Below, piece by piece: positions 1 to 8,210 of a stretch of 64,000 nt of DNA. The notes beneath the pieces are model-generated. The model did no database searches, was not told where the DNA came from, and worked only from the letters and a program-made list of their open reading frames with translations. The DNA comes from Kribbella pittospori. GTDB lineage: Bacteria > Actinomycetota > Actinomycetes > Propionibacteriales > Kribbellaceae. The stretch spans positions 62,001 to 126,000 of the forward strand of contig NZ_SJKB01000005.1 in NCBI RefSeq assembly GCF_004331465.1, in the 5' to 3' direction. A program made the translations under genes and the position numbers. Position 1 is the stretch's first letter. The number at the start of each line of letters is the position of its first letter.

Positions 1-2324
1 ATGGGGTACGGCGTTCGGGATCGGCCCTGCTCGTCGACCTCGGACCGCTCGACCGCGACGAACTGGCCACACTTGTCGCGTCGTACGCCGTCCCGCCACG
101 GACCGCTGCCTTCGCTGACACGATCGTGGTCCGCTCCGAGGGCAATCCGTTCTTCGCGCAGGAACTGATCGCCGCGGCCCGCGACGGTGGTCTGCCGCGA
201 GGCTTGCGTGAGCTCCTGCTGCAGCGGGTCGACCGGCTCGACCAGCAGGCCCGGGCGGTCGTCCGGATTGCCTCGGCCGCGGGCCGGGAGGTCGGATACT
301 CGCTGCTGCGAGCGGTCGCCGTAATGCCCGAGCAGGACGTTCGCATAGCGCTGCGGCAGGCGGTCGAGCACGGCGTGCTGGTCGCCGAACCGGCGACGAG
401 CAGCTATCGGTTCCGGCATGCGTTGCTGGCCGAGGCGGTGTACGCGACCCTGCTGCCGGGGGAGCGCGAGGAGATTCACGAACACCTCGCCGAGGAGCTC
501 GCGCGCTCGGGCGCGGCCGCGCCGGCCGAGCTGGCACCGCACTGGGCGGCCGCGGGGCGCATGGCCGAGGCGCTGGCAGCGTCGGTCGCCGCCGCCAATG
601 AAGCCGTGTCCGTCGCCGGTCTCGCGGAGGCGCGCGCCCATCTGGAGCGAGCGATCTCGCTGTGGCCGGCGGTGCCGAACGCGGCCGAGCTCGCCGGCTC
701 CGATCTCGGCGGTATCTGTTCGTGGGCCGCCGTGCTTGCCGGCGAGACCGGCGAGGCACCTCGGGCGGTCGAGCTTGTCCGGCAGGCGATCGACCTGGTC
801 GGAGTCGGCGATCGGCGTCGGGCGGCACTGCTGCAGGTACGCCTGGGGGAGTACCTCCACCAGATCGGCAGCGACCTGTCCGGACTCGCGGCGCTGGAGC
901 GGGCGGTCGAGCTCGCACCGGCCGAGCCGGTGCCGGATCGGGCGTACGTGGTGGCCTCACTCGCGGGCGGTCTGATGGTCGCGTGGCGCCACGCGGCATC
1001 GGTACGGCTGGCCGAGGAGGCGTTGGCGCTCGCGCGTGACGCCGGTGCCGGCGAGGGCCTGGTTCGGGCGCTGACCGTGCGTGGCGCCGACCTCGTTTAC
1101 CTGGGCAGGACCGAGGAGGGCCTGGCCGACCTCCGTGAGGCGCTGCTGGTGGCCGAGGAGATCGGCGACCGGATCGGGCTGGATCGGGTGTACGTCAACC
1201 TGACCGATTCCCTGACGATGCTCGGCCGGCTGGAGGAGTCCGTCCAGATCGGCCGCGCGGGTCTGGAGGCGATCCATCGGTACGGCCTCAAGAGCGCCGT
1301 ACTGGTCTCGAATCTGATCGAGGCGCTGCTCGCCCGGGGCGAGTGGGACGAGGCCGATGCGCTGAGCACGGCCGCGCTGCGGTCGACGATGGCGAGCTTC
1401 CCGTACATGCTGCTGATGCTCCGAGCCGATCTCGACGTCGGCCGCGGTGACTTCGTCGCGGCGCGGGAGCACCTCGACGCCGCGCTCCAGACGCTGCGCC
1501 CGGACCGTGGCCTGGGCATCTACGACGTCGACCTGGCCGAACTCGCGCTGTGGGAGCGGCGGTGGGCCGACGCCGCAGAGCACACGAACGCGGCCTTGGA
1601 ATCGTTGGGGTCCGTCAGGGCTGAACAGCTTCGGGTGTGGTTCTGTGCAAAGGGGTTGCGGGCACAGGCCGACCTCGCCGCGGTGGCCAGGACCCGACGC
1701 GATGCCGCCGCGGAGCGGAGCGTGCTCGACCGCGCTGACCAACTGATCGCGGTCGCCCGTCGTGCCGGCGAGGACGCCCTACCGGTGACGCCGGTCGGCG
1801 GCGCCTGGCTGGGGCTGGCCGAGGCCGAGTACGAGCGCACCCGGGGCATCGCCGATCCTGGACTGTGGGTGGATGCCGCGGGTCGCTGGGAACTCCTGGC
1901 CCGTGCACCGCTCACCGCCTACTGCCGCTGGCGCCAGGCGGAGGCAGTGGTGACAGCCGGAGGATCGCGGGCCGAGGCAAGCATTCCGGCCCGTTCGGCG
2001 TACGAGGTTGCGGTCCGGATCGGTGCGCAGCCGTTGCAGCGAGAGCTCGAGCTGCTCGCCGAACTGGCCCGCCTGCGGATCGCGACCCCGCCGGCCGACG
2101 TTGAACCCGCCGGAGGCTTTGACGAGGTTCTCGGCCTGACAGCGCGCGAGGCTGAGGTGCTGACGCTGCTGTCTCGTGGCTGCACCGATCGCGAGATCGC
2201 CGTGACGCTGGTGATCAGTGTCCGGACGGTCGGCGTCCACGTGTCGCACATTCTGCGGAAACTCGGTGCCGCCAACCGGATCGAGGCCGCTGCGATCGCC
2301 CACCGGATGTCCGGGCACAGCTGA
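1..2324 (+). CDS. LuxR-family large ATPase regulator (LAL/MalT-like), 5'-truncated by window edge
   Basis: The reading frame is open from base 3 and has no stop before 2324, so this is the C-terminal part of a larger protein; the GTG at 126 is internal. The visible start corresponds to the end of an AAA/NB-ARC ATPase module (a short stretch ending VVRSEGNPFFAQE is typical of the region after the nucleotide-binding domain). About 500 residues of helical TPR-like repeats follow (many Leu/Ala-rich 34-40-residue units). The C-terminus is a LuxR-type HTH (LTAREAEVL...ISVRTVGVHVSHILRKLG). The family responds to ligands or ATP state through the central repeats and binds DNA through the C-terminal HTH. 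The target is unknown; no regulated partner is obvious downstream. Confidence 0.85.
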   Translation, partial: GVRRSGSALLVDLGPLDRDELATLVASYAVPPRTAAFADTIVVRSEGNPFFAQELIAAARDGGLPRGLRELLLQRVDRLDQQARAVVRIASAAGREVGYSLLRAVAVMPEQDVRIALRQAVEHGVLVAEPATSSYRFRHALLAEAVYATLLPGEREEIHEHLAEELARSGAAAPAELAPHWAAAGRMAEALAASVAAANEAVSVAGLAEARAHLERAISLWPAVPNAAELAGSDLGGICSWAAVLAGETGEAPRAVELVRQAIDLVGVGDRRRAALLQVRLGEYLHQIGSDLSGLAALERAVELAPAEPVPDRAYVVASLAGGLMVAWRHAASVRLAEEALALARDAGAGEGLVRALTVRGADLVYLGRTEEGLADLREALLVAEEIGDRIGLDRVYVNLTDSLTMLGRLEESVQIGRAGLEAIHRYGLKSAVLVSNLIEALLARGEWDEADALSTAALRSTMASFPYMLLMLRADLDVGRGDFVAAREHLDAALQTLRPDRGLGIYDVDLAELALWERRWADAAEHTNAALESLGSVRAEQLRVWFCAKGLRAQADLAAVARTRRDAAAERSVLDRADQLIAVARRAGEDALPVTPVGGAWLGLAEAEYERTRGIADPGLWVDAAGRWELLARAPLTAYCRWRQAEAVVTAGGSRAEASIPARSAYEVAVRIGAQPLQRELELLAELARLRIATPPADVEPAGGFDEVLGLTAREAEVLTLLSRGCTDREIAVTLVISVRTVGVHVSHILRKLGAANRIEAAAIAHRMSGHS

Positions 2325-2372
2325 AGGGTGCGACCGGGGTTTCCCCTGATTACGGGGACGGCGAGCCGGGCT

Positions 2373-2378
2373 TAACTT
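2373..2378 (+). promoter_or_regulatory. Probable -10 element (TAACTT) of a leaderless gene
   Basis: TAACTT matches the actinobacterial TANNNT pattern and ends 6 nt before the ATG at 2385, with no Shine-Dalgarno between them. This implies that transcription starts at or next to the start codon. No convincing -35 is visible. Confidence 0.4.
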
Positions 2379-2384
2379 GCTGGT

Positions 2385-2729
2385 ATGGCGACGGATGAGG
2401 TGCGGAAGGACCTGCGGGCGGCGGTGGCCGCGCGGCAGGAGTTGGGACCGGAGTACGAAGCGGAAGTCATCGACAGCTTCCTGGCGAAACTCGACGAGCG
2501 GGATGCGCACCGACAGGCCGGCGCGCTGCCGGAGCGGGCCGGTCCGCCGCACCCGAGCCGCGAAACGGACCCAGGTGGCCTCGCGTTGGCGATCATCTCG
2601 GTCGTCGCGGCCATCCCGATCACCGCCATCTCGGCCGACATGCTCGGCCTGCGTGGCCTGGTCGTCTCCTGGGCCGGCCTGGTCGCCGTCAACTTCGCCC
2701 GCACCATCGGCCGCCGCAACACCCGCTGA
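2385..2729 (+). CDS. Small membrane protein, function unknown
   Basis: A 114-residue protein. Residues 1-65 are charged and hydrophilic (KDLRAAVAARQELGPEY at the N-terminus). Two hydrophobic segments follow (about 66-83 and 87-105), and it ends in a basic tail IGRRNTR, so it is probably a two-helix inner-membrane protein with a cytosolic N-terminal arm. The N-terminal pattern resembles small actinobacterial proteins annotated only as integral membrane proteins. The start is supported by a TANNNT element 6 nt upstream (leaderless). It stands alone between the LuxR gene and the convergent phosphotransferase gene, and nothing in the context suggests a role. Confidence 0.7.
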   Translation: MATDEVRKDLRAAVAARQELGPEYEAEVIDSFLAKLDERDAHRQAGALPERAGPPHPSRETDPGGLALAIISVVAAIPITAISADMLGLRGLVVSWAGLVAVNFARTIGRRNTR

Positions 2730-2736
2730 CAGCCAC

Positions 2737-3477
2737 TCAGAGCCCGGAGACGATGTCTCTGAGCCCGTTCTCCACGTCGTCAGGCAGATCCAGCAGCAGG
2801 CCGCGGTGGACGCCGTACCAGGGCGAGAGGCGCCCCCAGTCCCGGGCGCGCTCTCGCAACTCCGGAGTGATGTCGTAGGTCTCGGCCACACCGTCGACCA
2901 GTGCGTCCGGAGCACTGTTGAGAACCCAGCACAGATCGAGTGCCGGATCACCGATCTCGGCGTCGGTCCAGTCGATGATGCCGGTGATCCGTCCGTCGGT
3001 GACCAGGATGTGCTCCGGACCGAAATCGCAGTGCACCAGGCTGCTCCGAACCTGGGCAACACGATCGAGCAGTGCCATGGCCGACGGCCGCAGCTCGGCG
3101 GGTAGGAGCGGCACGATCTGAGCCCGGCACTCGTCCAGGAACACCGCCTTGTCGGCAAACGCCGCGGGCGCGCCGGGGACTCCACGTGCCTCCGCCTCCG
3201 CCGGGTCCACGGCATGCAGCGCTCGGAGGAATGCTCCGATCTGGCGACCGATCGCCGTACCGCCGTCCTCGAGCGGTGTGCCAGGCAGCAACAGATGCCG
3301 TACGCCGTCCTCCGTCGTCTCCGGCACCGGGACTGGCAGAGGTAGCTGTGGAGCAAGCCAGGGCATCAGTGTGGCCTCAGTCAGCAGGCGGGGACGGACT
3401 GCCGGGCGGCGGGGTGAGCGGTAGATCCACGGACCGTCGATCCACGCGTGGCTGTCCCACCCCTCGATGATGGTCAC
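2737..3477 (-). CDS. Phosphotransferase (APH / aminoglycoside-kinase-like family)
   Basis: A 246-residue protein of the APH-like kinase fold. The catalytic-loop equivalent is HCDFGPEHIL (the Brenner motif; the usual HGDxxxxN has His in place of Asn, a common variant in actinobacterial relatives). The metal-binding IIDWTDAEIGDPALDL follows. The start is a GTG whose bases overlap the TGA of the upstream Nudix gene (GTGA), giving the natural N-terminus VTIIEGWDSHAWIDG; longer frames upstream would run into the Nudix gene. The coupling suggests co-expression with the Nudix hydrolase. The substrate (antibiotic, sugar or other small molecule) cannot be deduced. Confidence 0.85.
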   Translation of the reverse strand: MTIIEGWDSHAWIDGPWIYRSPRRPAVRPRLLTEATLMPWLAPQLPLPVPVPETTEDGVRHLLLPGTPLEDGGTAIGRQIGAFLRALHAVDPAEAEARGVPGAPAAFADKAVFLDECRAQIVPLLPAELRPSAMALLDRVAQVRSSLVHCDFGPEHILVTDGRITGIIDWTDAEIGDPALDLCWVLNSAPDALVDGVAETYDITPELRERARDWGRLSPWYGVHRGLLLDLPDDVENGLRDIVSGL

Positions 3478-3974
3478 ACGAGGCTCCTGACGTAGGGCCC
3501 GAGGAGGGCGGTGGTGTCGGGCATGAAGGACCAGTCCGGATCGTCCAGCTTGGCTACGAGGTCGGCGGGGGACATCCAGGCGCCCCACTCGACCTCCTCC
3601 GGCTGGTGCTTGACCGGGCCGTCCCAGACGCACGTGTACAGGTAGGCGTGGTACCTGGTGTGGTCGTCTGCGAAGTCGTCCTCCGGCAGCCGGGTCAGCT
3701 CCGCATCGGTGATCCCGAGTTCCTCGGCCAGCTCCCGGACCACGGCGTCGTACGGATCCTCGCCGGCGGCAACGACGCCGCCGGCCGAGAAGTCGTACCG
3801 GCTCGGGTAGAGATCCTTGGTCGGCGTACGGCGATGCACGTAGATCTCACCGGCCGCATTCCGGACGAGTACGCCGGTCGCGGAGTGTCGCAGGTTGTCC
3901 CGCCGCATCTCCGACCGCGGCCGTGCCTCGATTACCACGTTGTCGTCGTCCAGAATGGCCACCATTTCGTCCAC
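3474..3974 (-). CDS. Nudix hydrolase (IPP-isomerase-like / YfcD subfamily)
   Basis: A 166-residue protein with a complete Nudix box: the Gx5E part is GVVAAGE, followed by REL and AEELGI, so all metal-binding acids are present. The surrounding layout (ATGVLVRNAAGEIYVHRRTPTKDLYPSRYDF kept in register before the box) resembles the YfcD/IPP-isomerase-like branch. I chose the GTG at 3974 as start; an ATG at 3965 is equally possible, and the longer frame to 4067 would intrude on the divergent dop promoter. It is translationally coupled (GTGA) to the downstream phosphotransferase. The substrate is unknown; members hydrolyse nucleoside diphosphate-X compounds. Confidence 0.85.
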   Translation of the reverse strand: MDEMVAILDDDNVVIEARPRSEMRRDNLRHSATGVLVRNAAGEIYVHRRTPTKDLYPSRYDFSAGGVVAAGEDPYDAVVRELAEELGITDAELTRLPEDDFADDHTRYHAYLYTCVWDGPVKHQPEEVEWGAWMSPADLVAKLDDPDWSFMPDTTALLGPYVRSLV

Positions 3975-4034
3975 CCGCGAAGTCTCACACGTAACCCTGT
4001 GGACACAGCAACGGATTTCGTCGCGGACACCGCG

Positions 4035-4040
4035 TAGGCT
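4035..4040 (+). promoter_or_regulatory. -10 element (TAGGCT) of leaderless dop/proteasome operon
   Basis: TAGGCT ends 7 nt before the dop ATG at 4048, with no ribosome-binding site between. This is the classic actinobacterial leaderless arrangement. The 73-bp gap between the Nudix start (3974) and dop must hold both divergent promoters. Confidence 0.55.
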
Positions 4041-4047
4041 CGTTCGC

Positions 4048-5568
4048 ATGAGTGTTCGGCGGATCATGGGAACCGAGACAGAGTTCGGGATCTCGGTACC
4101 AGGCCAGCCCGGGGCGAACCCGATGCTGACCTCGAGCCAGGTGGTGAACGGCTACGCGCAGACGCAGCCGCTCGCGCGCAAGACCCGATGGGACTTCGAC
4201 GAGGAGCACCCGCTGCGGGACGCGCGCGGCTTCGACCTGAGCCGGGAGGTGGCCGATTCCAGCCAGCTCACCGACGAGGAGACCGGGCTGGCGAACGTGA
4301 TCCTGACCAACGGCGCGAGGCTGTACGTCGACCACGCCCACCCGGAGTACTCGGCGCCCGAGACGACCAATCCGCGCGACGTGGTGGTCTGGGACAAGGC
4401 CGGCGAACTGGTGATCATGGAGGGCGCGCGACAGGCCCGGCAGATCCCCGGCGCCCCGCCGCTGAACCTGTACAAGAACAACGTCGACAACAAGGGCGCG
4501 TCGTACGGCTCGCACGAGAACTACCTGATGCGCCGGTCCACGCCGTTCGCGTCGATCGTGCGGCACCTGACGCCGTTCTTCGTGAGCCGTCAGGTGGTCA
4601 CCGGCGCCGGCCGCGTCGGGATCGGCCAGGACGGCACCGCGAACGGTTTCCAGATCAGCCAGCGGGCCGACTACTTCGAGGTCGAGGTCGGCCTGGAGAC
4701 GACGCTGAAGCGCCCGATCATCAACACCCGCGACGAGCCGCACGCCAATCCGGACCGGTACCGCCGGCTGCACGTGATCATCGGCGACGCGAACCTGTCC
4801 GAGATCTCGACGTACCTGAAGGTCGGCACCGCCTCGCTGGTGCTGGCGATGATCGAGGACGGCTGGCTGACCGACGACCTGAGCGTGGACCGCCCGGTCA
4901 CCGCGCTGCACGAGGTCAGCCACGACCCCACCTGTACGCACCTGATGACGCTGAAGGACGGCCGCAAGCTCACCGCCGTCCAGCTGCAGACGGAGTACCT
5001 GGAGCAGGCCCGCAAGTACGTCGAGGACAAGTACGGCGACGACGCGGACCGGCAGACCAAGGACGTGCTGCACCGCTGGGAGCAGATCCTGGATCAGCTG
5101 GCCATCGATCCGATGAAGCTGGCCGACCAGCTCGACTGGGTGGCGAAGTACAAGCTGCTCCAGTCCTACCGCGACCGCGACGGCCTGGAGTGGGACGACC
5201 CCAAGCTGCACCTGGTCGACCTGCAGTACGCCGACCTGCGCCCGGACAAGGGTCTTTACTACAAATTGGTGAAGGCCGGCCGGATGCAGCGGCTCGTCTC
5301 CGACGAGGAGATCCGGATGGCGGTGTCGCACCCGCCGACCGACACGCGGGCGTACTTCCGCGGCCGCTGCATGCAGCAGTACGCGCCGCAGGTCGCGGCC
5401 GCCTCCTGGGACTCGGTGATCTTCGATCTGCCGGGTAAGGAGTCGCTGCAGCGGATCCCGACACTGGACCCGTTGCGGGGCACGAAGGCGCATGTCGGGG
5501 CACTTCTTGACCAATGCGACACCGCGAGTGACCTGGTTCGCACCATTACTGGGGGCGCCGCCGGGTAG
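4048..5568 (+). CDS. dop: Pup deamidase/depupylase Dop
   Basis: A 506-residue member of the carboxylate-amine/glutamine-synthetase-like fold family. The N-terminus MGTETEFGI holds the metal/ATP-binding Glu pattern of Dop/PafA, and long conserved blocks follow (ARLYVDHAHPEYSAPE near residue 90, KNNVDNKGASYGSHENYL near 150). Dop removes Pup from conjugates and, where Pup ends in Gln, deamidates it. The protein has the extended Dop-type segment after the first strand rather than the PafA layout. I took the ATG at 4048, not the upstream in-frame codons, because of the TAGGCT element 7 nt before it. It is first in the operon dop-pup-prcB-prcA. The encoded Pup already ends in Glu (see pup), so the likely main job here is depupylation. 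Confidence 0.95.
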   Translation: MSVRRIMGTETEFGISVPGQPGANPMLTSSQVVNGYAQTQPLARKTRWDFDEEHPLRDARGFDLSREVADSSQLTDEETGLANVILTNGARLYVDHAHPEYSAPETTNPRDVVVWDKAGELVIMEGARQARQIPGAPPLNLYKNNVDNKGASYGSHENYLMRRSTPFASIVRHLTPFFVSRQVVTGAGRVGIGQDGTANGFQISQRADYFEVEVGLETTLKRPIINTRDEPHANPDRYRRLHVIIGDANLSEISTYLKVGTASLVLAMIEDGWLTDDLSVDRPVTALHEVSHDPTCTHLMTLKDGRKLTAVQLQTEYLEQARKYVEDKYGDDADRQTKDVLHRWEQILDQLAIDPMKLADQLDWVAKYKLLQSYRDRDGLEWDDPKLHLVDLQYADLRPDKGLYYKLVKAGRMQRLVSDEEIRMAVSHPPTDTRAYFRGRCMQQYAPQVAAASWDSVIFDLPGKESLQRIPTLDPLRGTKAHVGALLDQCDTASDLVRTITGGAAG

Positions 5569-5578
5569 GGTCGCTATT

Positions 5579-5600
5579 GAGGGTCGGTTGGGCGACCCTC
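5579..5600 (+). promoter_or_regulatory. Stem-loop between dop and pup
   Basis: A perfect 8-bp inverted repeat, GAGGGTCG / CGACCCTC, with a 6-nt loop lies 10 bases after the dop stop and 11 bases before the pup ribosome-binding site (AGGAGG at 5612-5617). There is no T-run after it, so it is better explained as an mRNA processing or stability element, or a weak attenuator, than as a full terminator. It would let pup be made in larger amounts than dop. Confidence 0.5.
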
Positions 5601-5625
5601 CCAGCGGTTCTAGGAGGTGTGTCAC

Positions 5626-5835
5626 ATGGCGAAGGACGGCGGTCAGCAGCACAAGCAGCCGAAGCGTTCGTCGACCGAGGAAGAGGTCGAGCAGGTCGAG
5701 GCGTCGGAAGACGTCCAGGAGCGCAAGGAACGGCTCGACGAGGACGTCGATTCGATCCTGGACGAGATCGACGAGGTGCTCGAGGAGAACGCCGAGGAGT
5801 TCGTCCGCGGATTCGTGCAAAAGGGTGGGGAGTGA
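5626..5835 (+). CDS. pup: Prokaryotic ubiquitin-like protein Pup
   Basis: A 69-residue, highly acidic, largely disordered protein with the coiled-coil-forming stretch VDSILDEIDEVLEENAEEFVRGFVQKGGE typical of Pup. Pup is ligated through its C-terminal Glu side chain to Lys residues of targets by PafA and threads the substrate into the proteasome via Mpa/ARC. The C-terminus is Gly-Gly-Glu, not Gly-Gly-Gln, so it is already ligation-competent. The start ATG has an AGGAGG 8 nt upstream; an in-frame GTG at 5617 overlaps that site and is rejected. Its stop overlaps the prcB GTG start. Confidence 0.96.
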   Translation: MAKDGGQQHKQPKRSSTEEEVEQVEASEDVQERKERLDEDVDSILDEIDEVLEENAEEFVRGFVQKGGE

Positions 5836-6686
5836 ACCGCTCGATGACTTTTGATGCCTCCGGCCGGTTGCCGGAAGCCTTCCTGATCCCAGGTGGCTCG
5901 TCGTTCATGGACTTCCTGTCCGGGCACGCGCCCGACCTGTTGCCTGGACGGCGCAGCCTGGGGTCGGCCGACTTCTCCCACGACGTCCCGCACGGTACGA
6001 CGATCGTCGCGGCCACCTTCCCCGGTGGCGTGGTGATGGCCGGCGACCGGCGGGCCACGATGGGCAACATCATCGCCCAGCGTGACATCGAGAAGGTGTT
6101 CCCCGCCGACGAGTACTCCGCGGTCGCGTTCGCGGGCTCGGCCGGTTTCGGGATCGAGATGGTCCGGCTGTTCCAGGTCGAGCTCGAGCACTACGAGAAG
6201 CTCGAGGGCGCCACCCTCAGCCTGGACGGCAAGTCCAACCGGCTGAGCGCGCTGATCCGGGGCAACCTGGCGATGGCGATGCAGGGCCTGGCCGTGGTGC
6301 CGCTGTTCGCGGGCTACGACGAGGACATCAAGGGCGGCCGGATCTTCTCCTACGACCCGACCGGCGGGCGCTACGAGGAGACCCACTTCCACAGTGTCGG
6401 CTCGGGCTCGCTGTTCGCCCGCGGCGCGCTGAAGAAGCTGTACCGCGAGGACCTGTCCGCCACCGACTGCGTGACGGTGGTGATCCAGTCCCTGATCGAC
6501 GCCGCCGACGACGACTCGGCGACCGGTGGCCCGGACATGCTGCGGCGGATCTTTCCGGTGGTCGGCGTGGTCACGGCGGACGGCTACAAACGGCTGCCCG
6601 AGGACGAGGTGGCCGCGATCGTCGACAGCGTCTGGGCCGAGCGGCACCAGCGCCCCGACGGCCCGGCCTCGGCCTCCCTGACCTGA
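5832..6686 (+). CDS. prcB: 20S proteasome beta subunit PrcB
   Basis: A 284-residue precursor. A propeptide of about 55 residues ends at Gly55; autocleavage before Thr56 (context HG|TTIVA) exposes the catalytic N-terminal Thr. The mature part carries the conserved GDRRAT and the Lys of the active-site region (IEKVFPAD), then GSGSLFARGALK. The start is set at the GTG that overlaps the pup TGA (GTGA); an ATG at 5844 is an alternative and would shorten the propeptide by four residues. It forms the two inner beta rings of the core particle and is co-translated with pup and prcA. Confidence 0.95.
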   Translation: MNRSMTFDASGRLPEAFLIPGGSSFMDFLSGHAPDLLPGRRSLGSADFSHDVPHGTTIVAATFPGGVVMAGDRRATMGNIIAQRDIEKVFPADEYSAVAFAGSAGFGIEMVRLFQVELEHYEKLEGATLSLDGKSNRLSALIRGNLAMAMQGLAVVPLFAGYDEDIKGGRIFSYDPTGGRYEETHFHSVGSGSLFARGALKKLYREDLSATDCVTVVIQSLIDAADDDSATGGPDMLRRIFPVVGVVTADGYKRLPEDEVAAIVDSVWAERHQRPDGPASASLT

Positions 6687-6737
6687 CCCCCGATCAACCG
6701 ATACAGTCCCATCGACCGATAGAGGACGACACCTTCG

Positions 6738-7592
6738 ATGAGCGTTCCGTTCTACGTCTCGCCCGAGCAGCTGATGCGGGACCGGGCCGACTTCGCCCGC
6801 AAGGGCATCGCCAAGGGCCGCAGCGCGATCGCACTGCAGTACGCCGACGGCATCCTGTTCGTCGCGGAGAACCGCTCGCCCGCGCTGCACAAGGTGGCCG
6901 AGATCTACGACAAGATGGCCTTCGCCGCCGTCGGCCGGTACAACGAGTTCGAGAACCTGCGGATCGCCGGCGTCCGGCTGGCCGACATGCGCGGGTACTC
7001 CTACGACCGGCGTGACGTCACCGGCCGCGCACTGGCCAACGCCTACGCGCAGACCCTCGGCGCGATCTTCTCCTCCGGCGGTGAGAAGCCGCTCGAGGTG
7101 GAGATCCTGGTCGCCGAGATCGGCGGCAGTGCGGCCGAGGACCAGATCTACCGGCTCACCTACGACGGCTCGATCGCGGACGTCCGTGGGTACGCCGTGA
7201 TGGGCGGTCCGGCCGAGCAGGTCGCGGACTACGTCGGCGAGCACTACCAGGAGGGCATCTCGCTGGCGGGTGCGCTCCGGCTGGCCGTGGACGCACTCGG
7301 CCACGACGGCACCGAGGTCCGGCAGTTGACGTCGGACCAGATCGAGGTCGCGGTCCTGGACCGGACCCGGACCCAGGTGCGCAAGTTCAAGCGGATCTCC
7401 GTGGAGACGCTGGAGCGCATCCTGTCCGAGTCCCGCCCGGCCGAGGACGCCACTGCGGAGTCCAAGGACTCGACGCCGGCCGCAGAGGACGGAGCGACGT
7501 CCGCACCGGCCGACGATGCCCCGGTCGCCCCGCCGACGGACGACGTACCTATTGCTCCACCGGAGGAGCCGGACGACGACCGGCCGCTGTGA
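6738..7592 (+). CDS. prcA: 20S proteasome alpha subunit PrcA
   Basis: A 284-residue protein that begins MSVPFYVSPEQLMRDRADFARKGIAKGRS, the alpha-type N-terminus that gates the outer ring, and continues with the NTN-hydrolase-fold core without a catalytic Thr. Residues after about 235 form a low-complexity tail rich in Ala, Pro, Asp and Glu ending DDDRPL, which is unlike the folded core. It lies 51 nt after prcB and its stop overlaps the next gene's GTG. The alpha rings dock the ATPase Mpa/ARC, which is not encoded in this window. Confidence 0.95.
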   Translation: MSVPFYVSPEQLMRDRADFARKGIAKGRSAIALQYADGILFVAENRSPALHKVAEIYDKMAFAAVGRYNEFENLRIAGVRLADMRGYSYDRRDVTGRALANAYAQTLGAIFSSGGEKPLEVEILVAEIGGSAAEDQIYRLTYDGSIADVRGYAVMGGPAEQVADYVGEHYQEGISLAGALRLAVDALGHDGTEVRQLTSDQIEVAVLDRTRTQVRKFKRISVETLERILSESRPAEDATAESKDSTPAAEDGATSAPADDAPVAPPTDDVPIAPPEEPDDDRPL

Positions 7593-8203
7593 GCGAGCCG
7601 GAATGGCGTTCAGCCGCTGCGGACTCCGCGGCGGCTGAACTGTCTCGGCCCGGTGACCCCACGGCCTGGGAGTTGGTGGGTGAGGAGCTGGGGTTTCACC
7701 GGTTCCTGACGGTGAAGCTGCGGCGGTACCGGCTGCCGGACGGGCGCGAGGTCGAGTGGGACGTGTTCGGCCCCGAGTCCGATCAGGGGATCAGCGCCGG
7801 TGTCACGGTGCTGCCGTTGACGCCGGAGGGACGGATCGTGACGATCCGGATGTTCCGGGCCGGGCCTGACCGGATCGTGACGAACCTGCCCGGTGGGCTG
7901 GTCGAGCCGGGGGAGGAGCCGGCGCTGGCCGGTGCACGCGAGCTCGAGGAGGAGACCGGGTACACCTGCGAGACGCTCGACCTGGTCGGCTGGCAGTGGT
8001 CTTCGGCATCCTCGACGTTCCGGAAGTACATCGCGATCGCGCGCGGCTGCCGGCCGGACGGCAAGCAGTCGCTGGACGAGACCGAGGACTGCGTTCCGGT
8101 CGAGCTCACTGTCGACGCGTTCCGTGCCGAGTTGCGCACACCAGGTGCGATGACCGGCCTCGACGCGGCCTATCTAGCGCTGGATCACGCCGGACTGCTG
8201 TAG
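7589..8203 (+). CDS. Nudix hydrolase coupled to prcA (ADP-ribose pyrophosphatase-like)
   Basis: A 204-residue protein with a full Nudix box (GGLVEPGE, seven residues, ARELEEETGY). The first ~60 residues form the N-terminal sheet seen in ADP-ribose pyrophosphatases (NudF-like), and the box is followed by the Trp/Ser-rich loop WQWSSASSTFRKYIAIARG. The GTG start overlaps the prcA TGA by four bases, so it is translationally coupled to the proteasome operon. Substrate preference cannot be read from the sequence, and a link to proteolysis is only suggested by position. Confidence 0.88.
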   Translation: MSEPEWRSAAADSAAAELSRPGDPTAWELVGEELGFHRFLTVKLRRYRLPDGREVEWDVFGPESDQGISAGVTVLPLTPEGRIVTIRMFRAGPDRIVTNLPGGLVEPGEEPALAGARELEEETGYTCETLDLVGWQWSSASSTFRKYIAIARGCRPDGKQSLDETEDCVPVELTVDAFRAELRTPGAMTGLDAAYLALDHAGLL

Positions 8204-8210
8204 TAGGGCC

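Noticed and set aside
5617..5625. An upstream GTG start for pup
   Set aside because: It overlaps the AGGAGG site, and the ATG at 5626 gives the conserved MAKDGG N-terminus.
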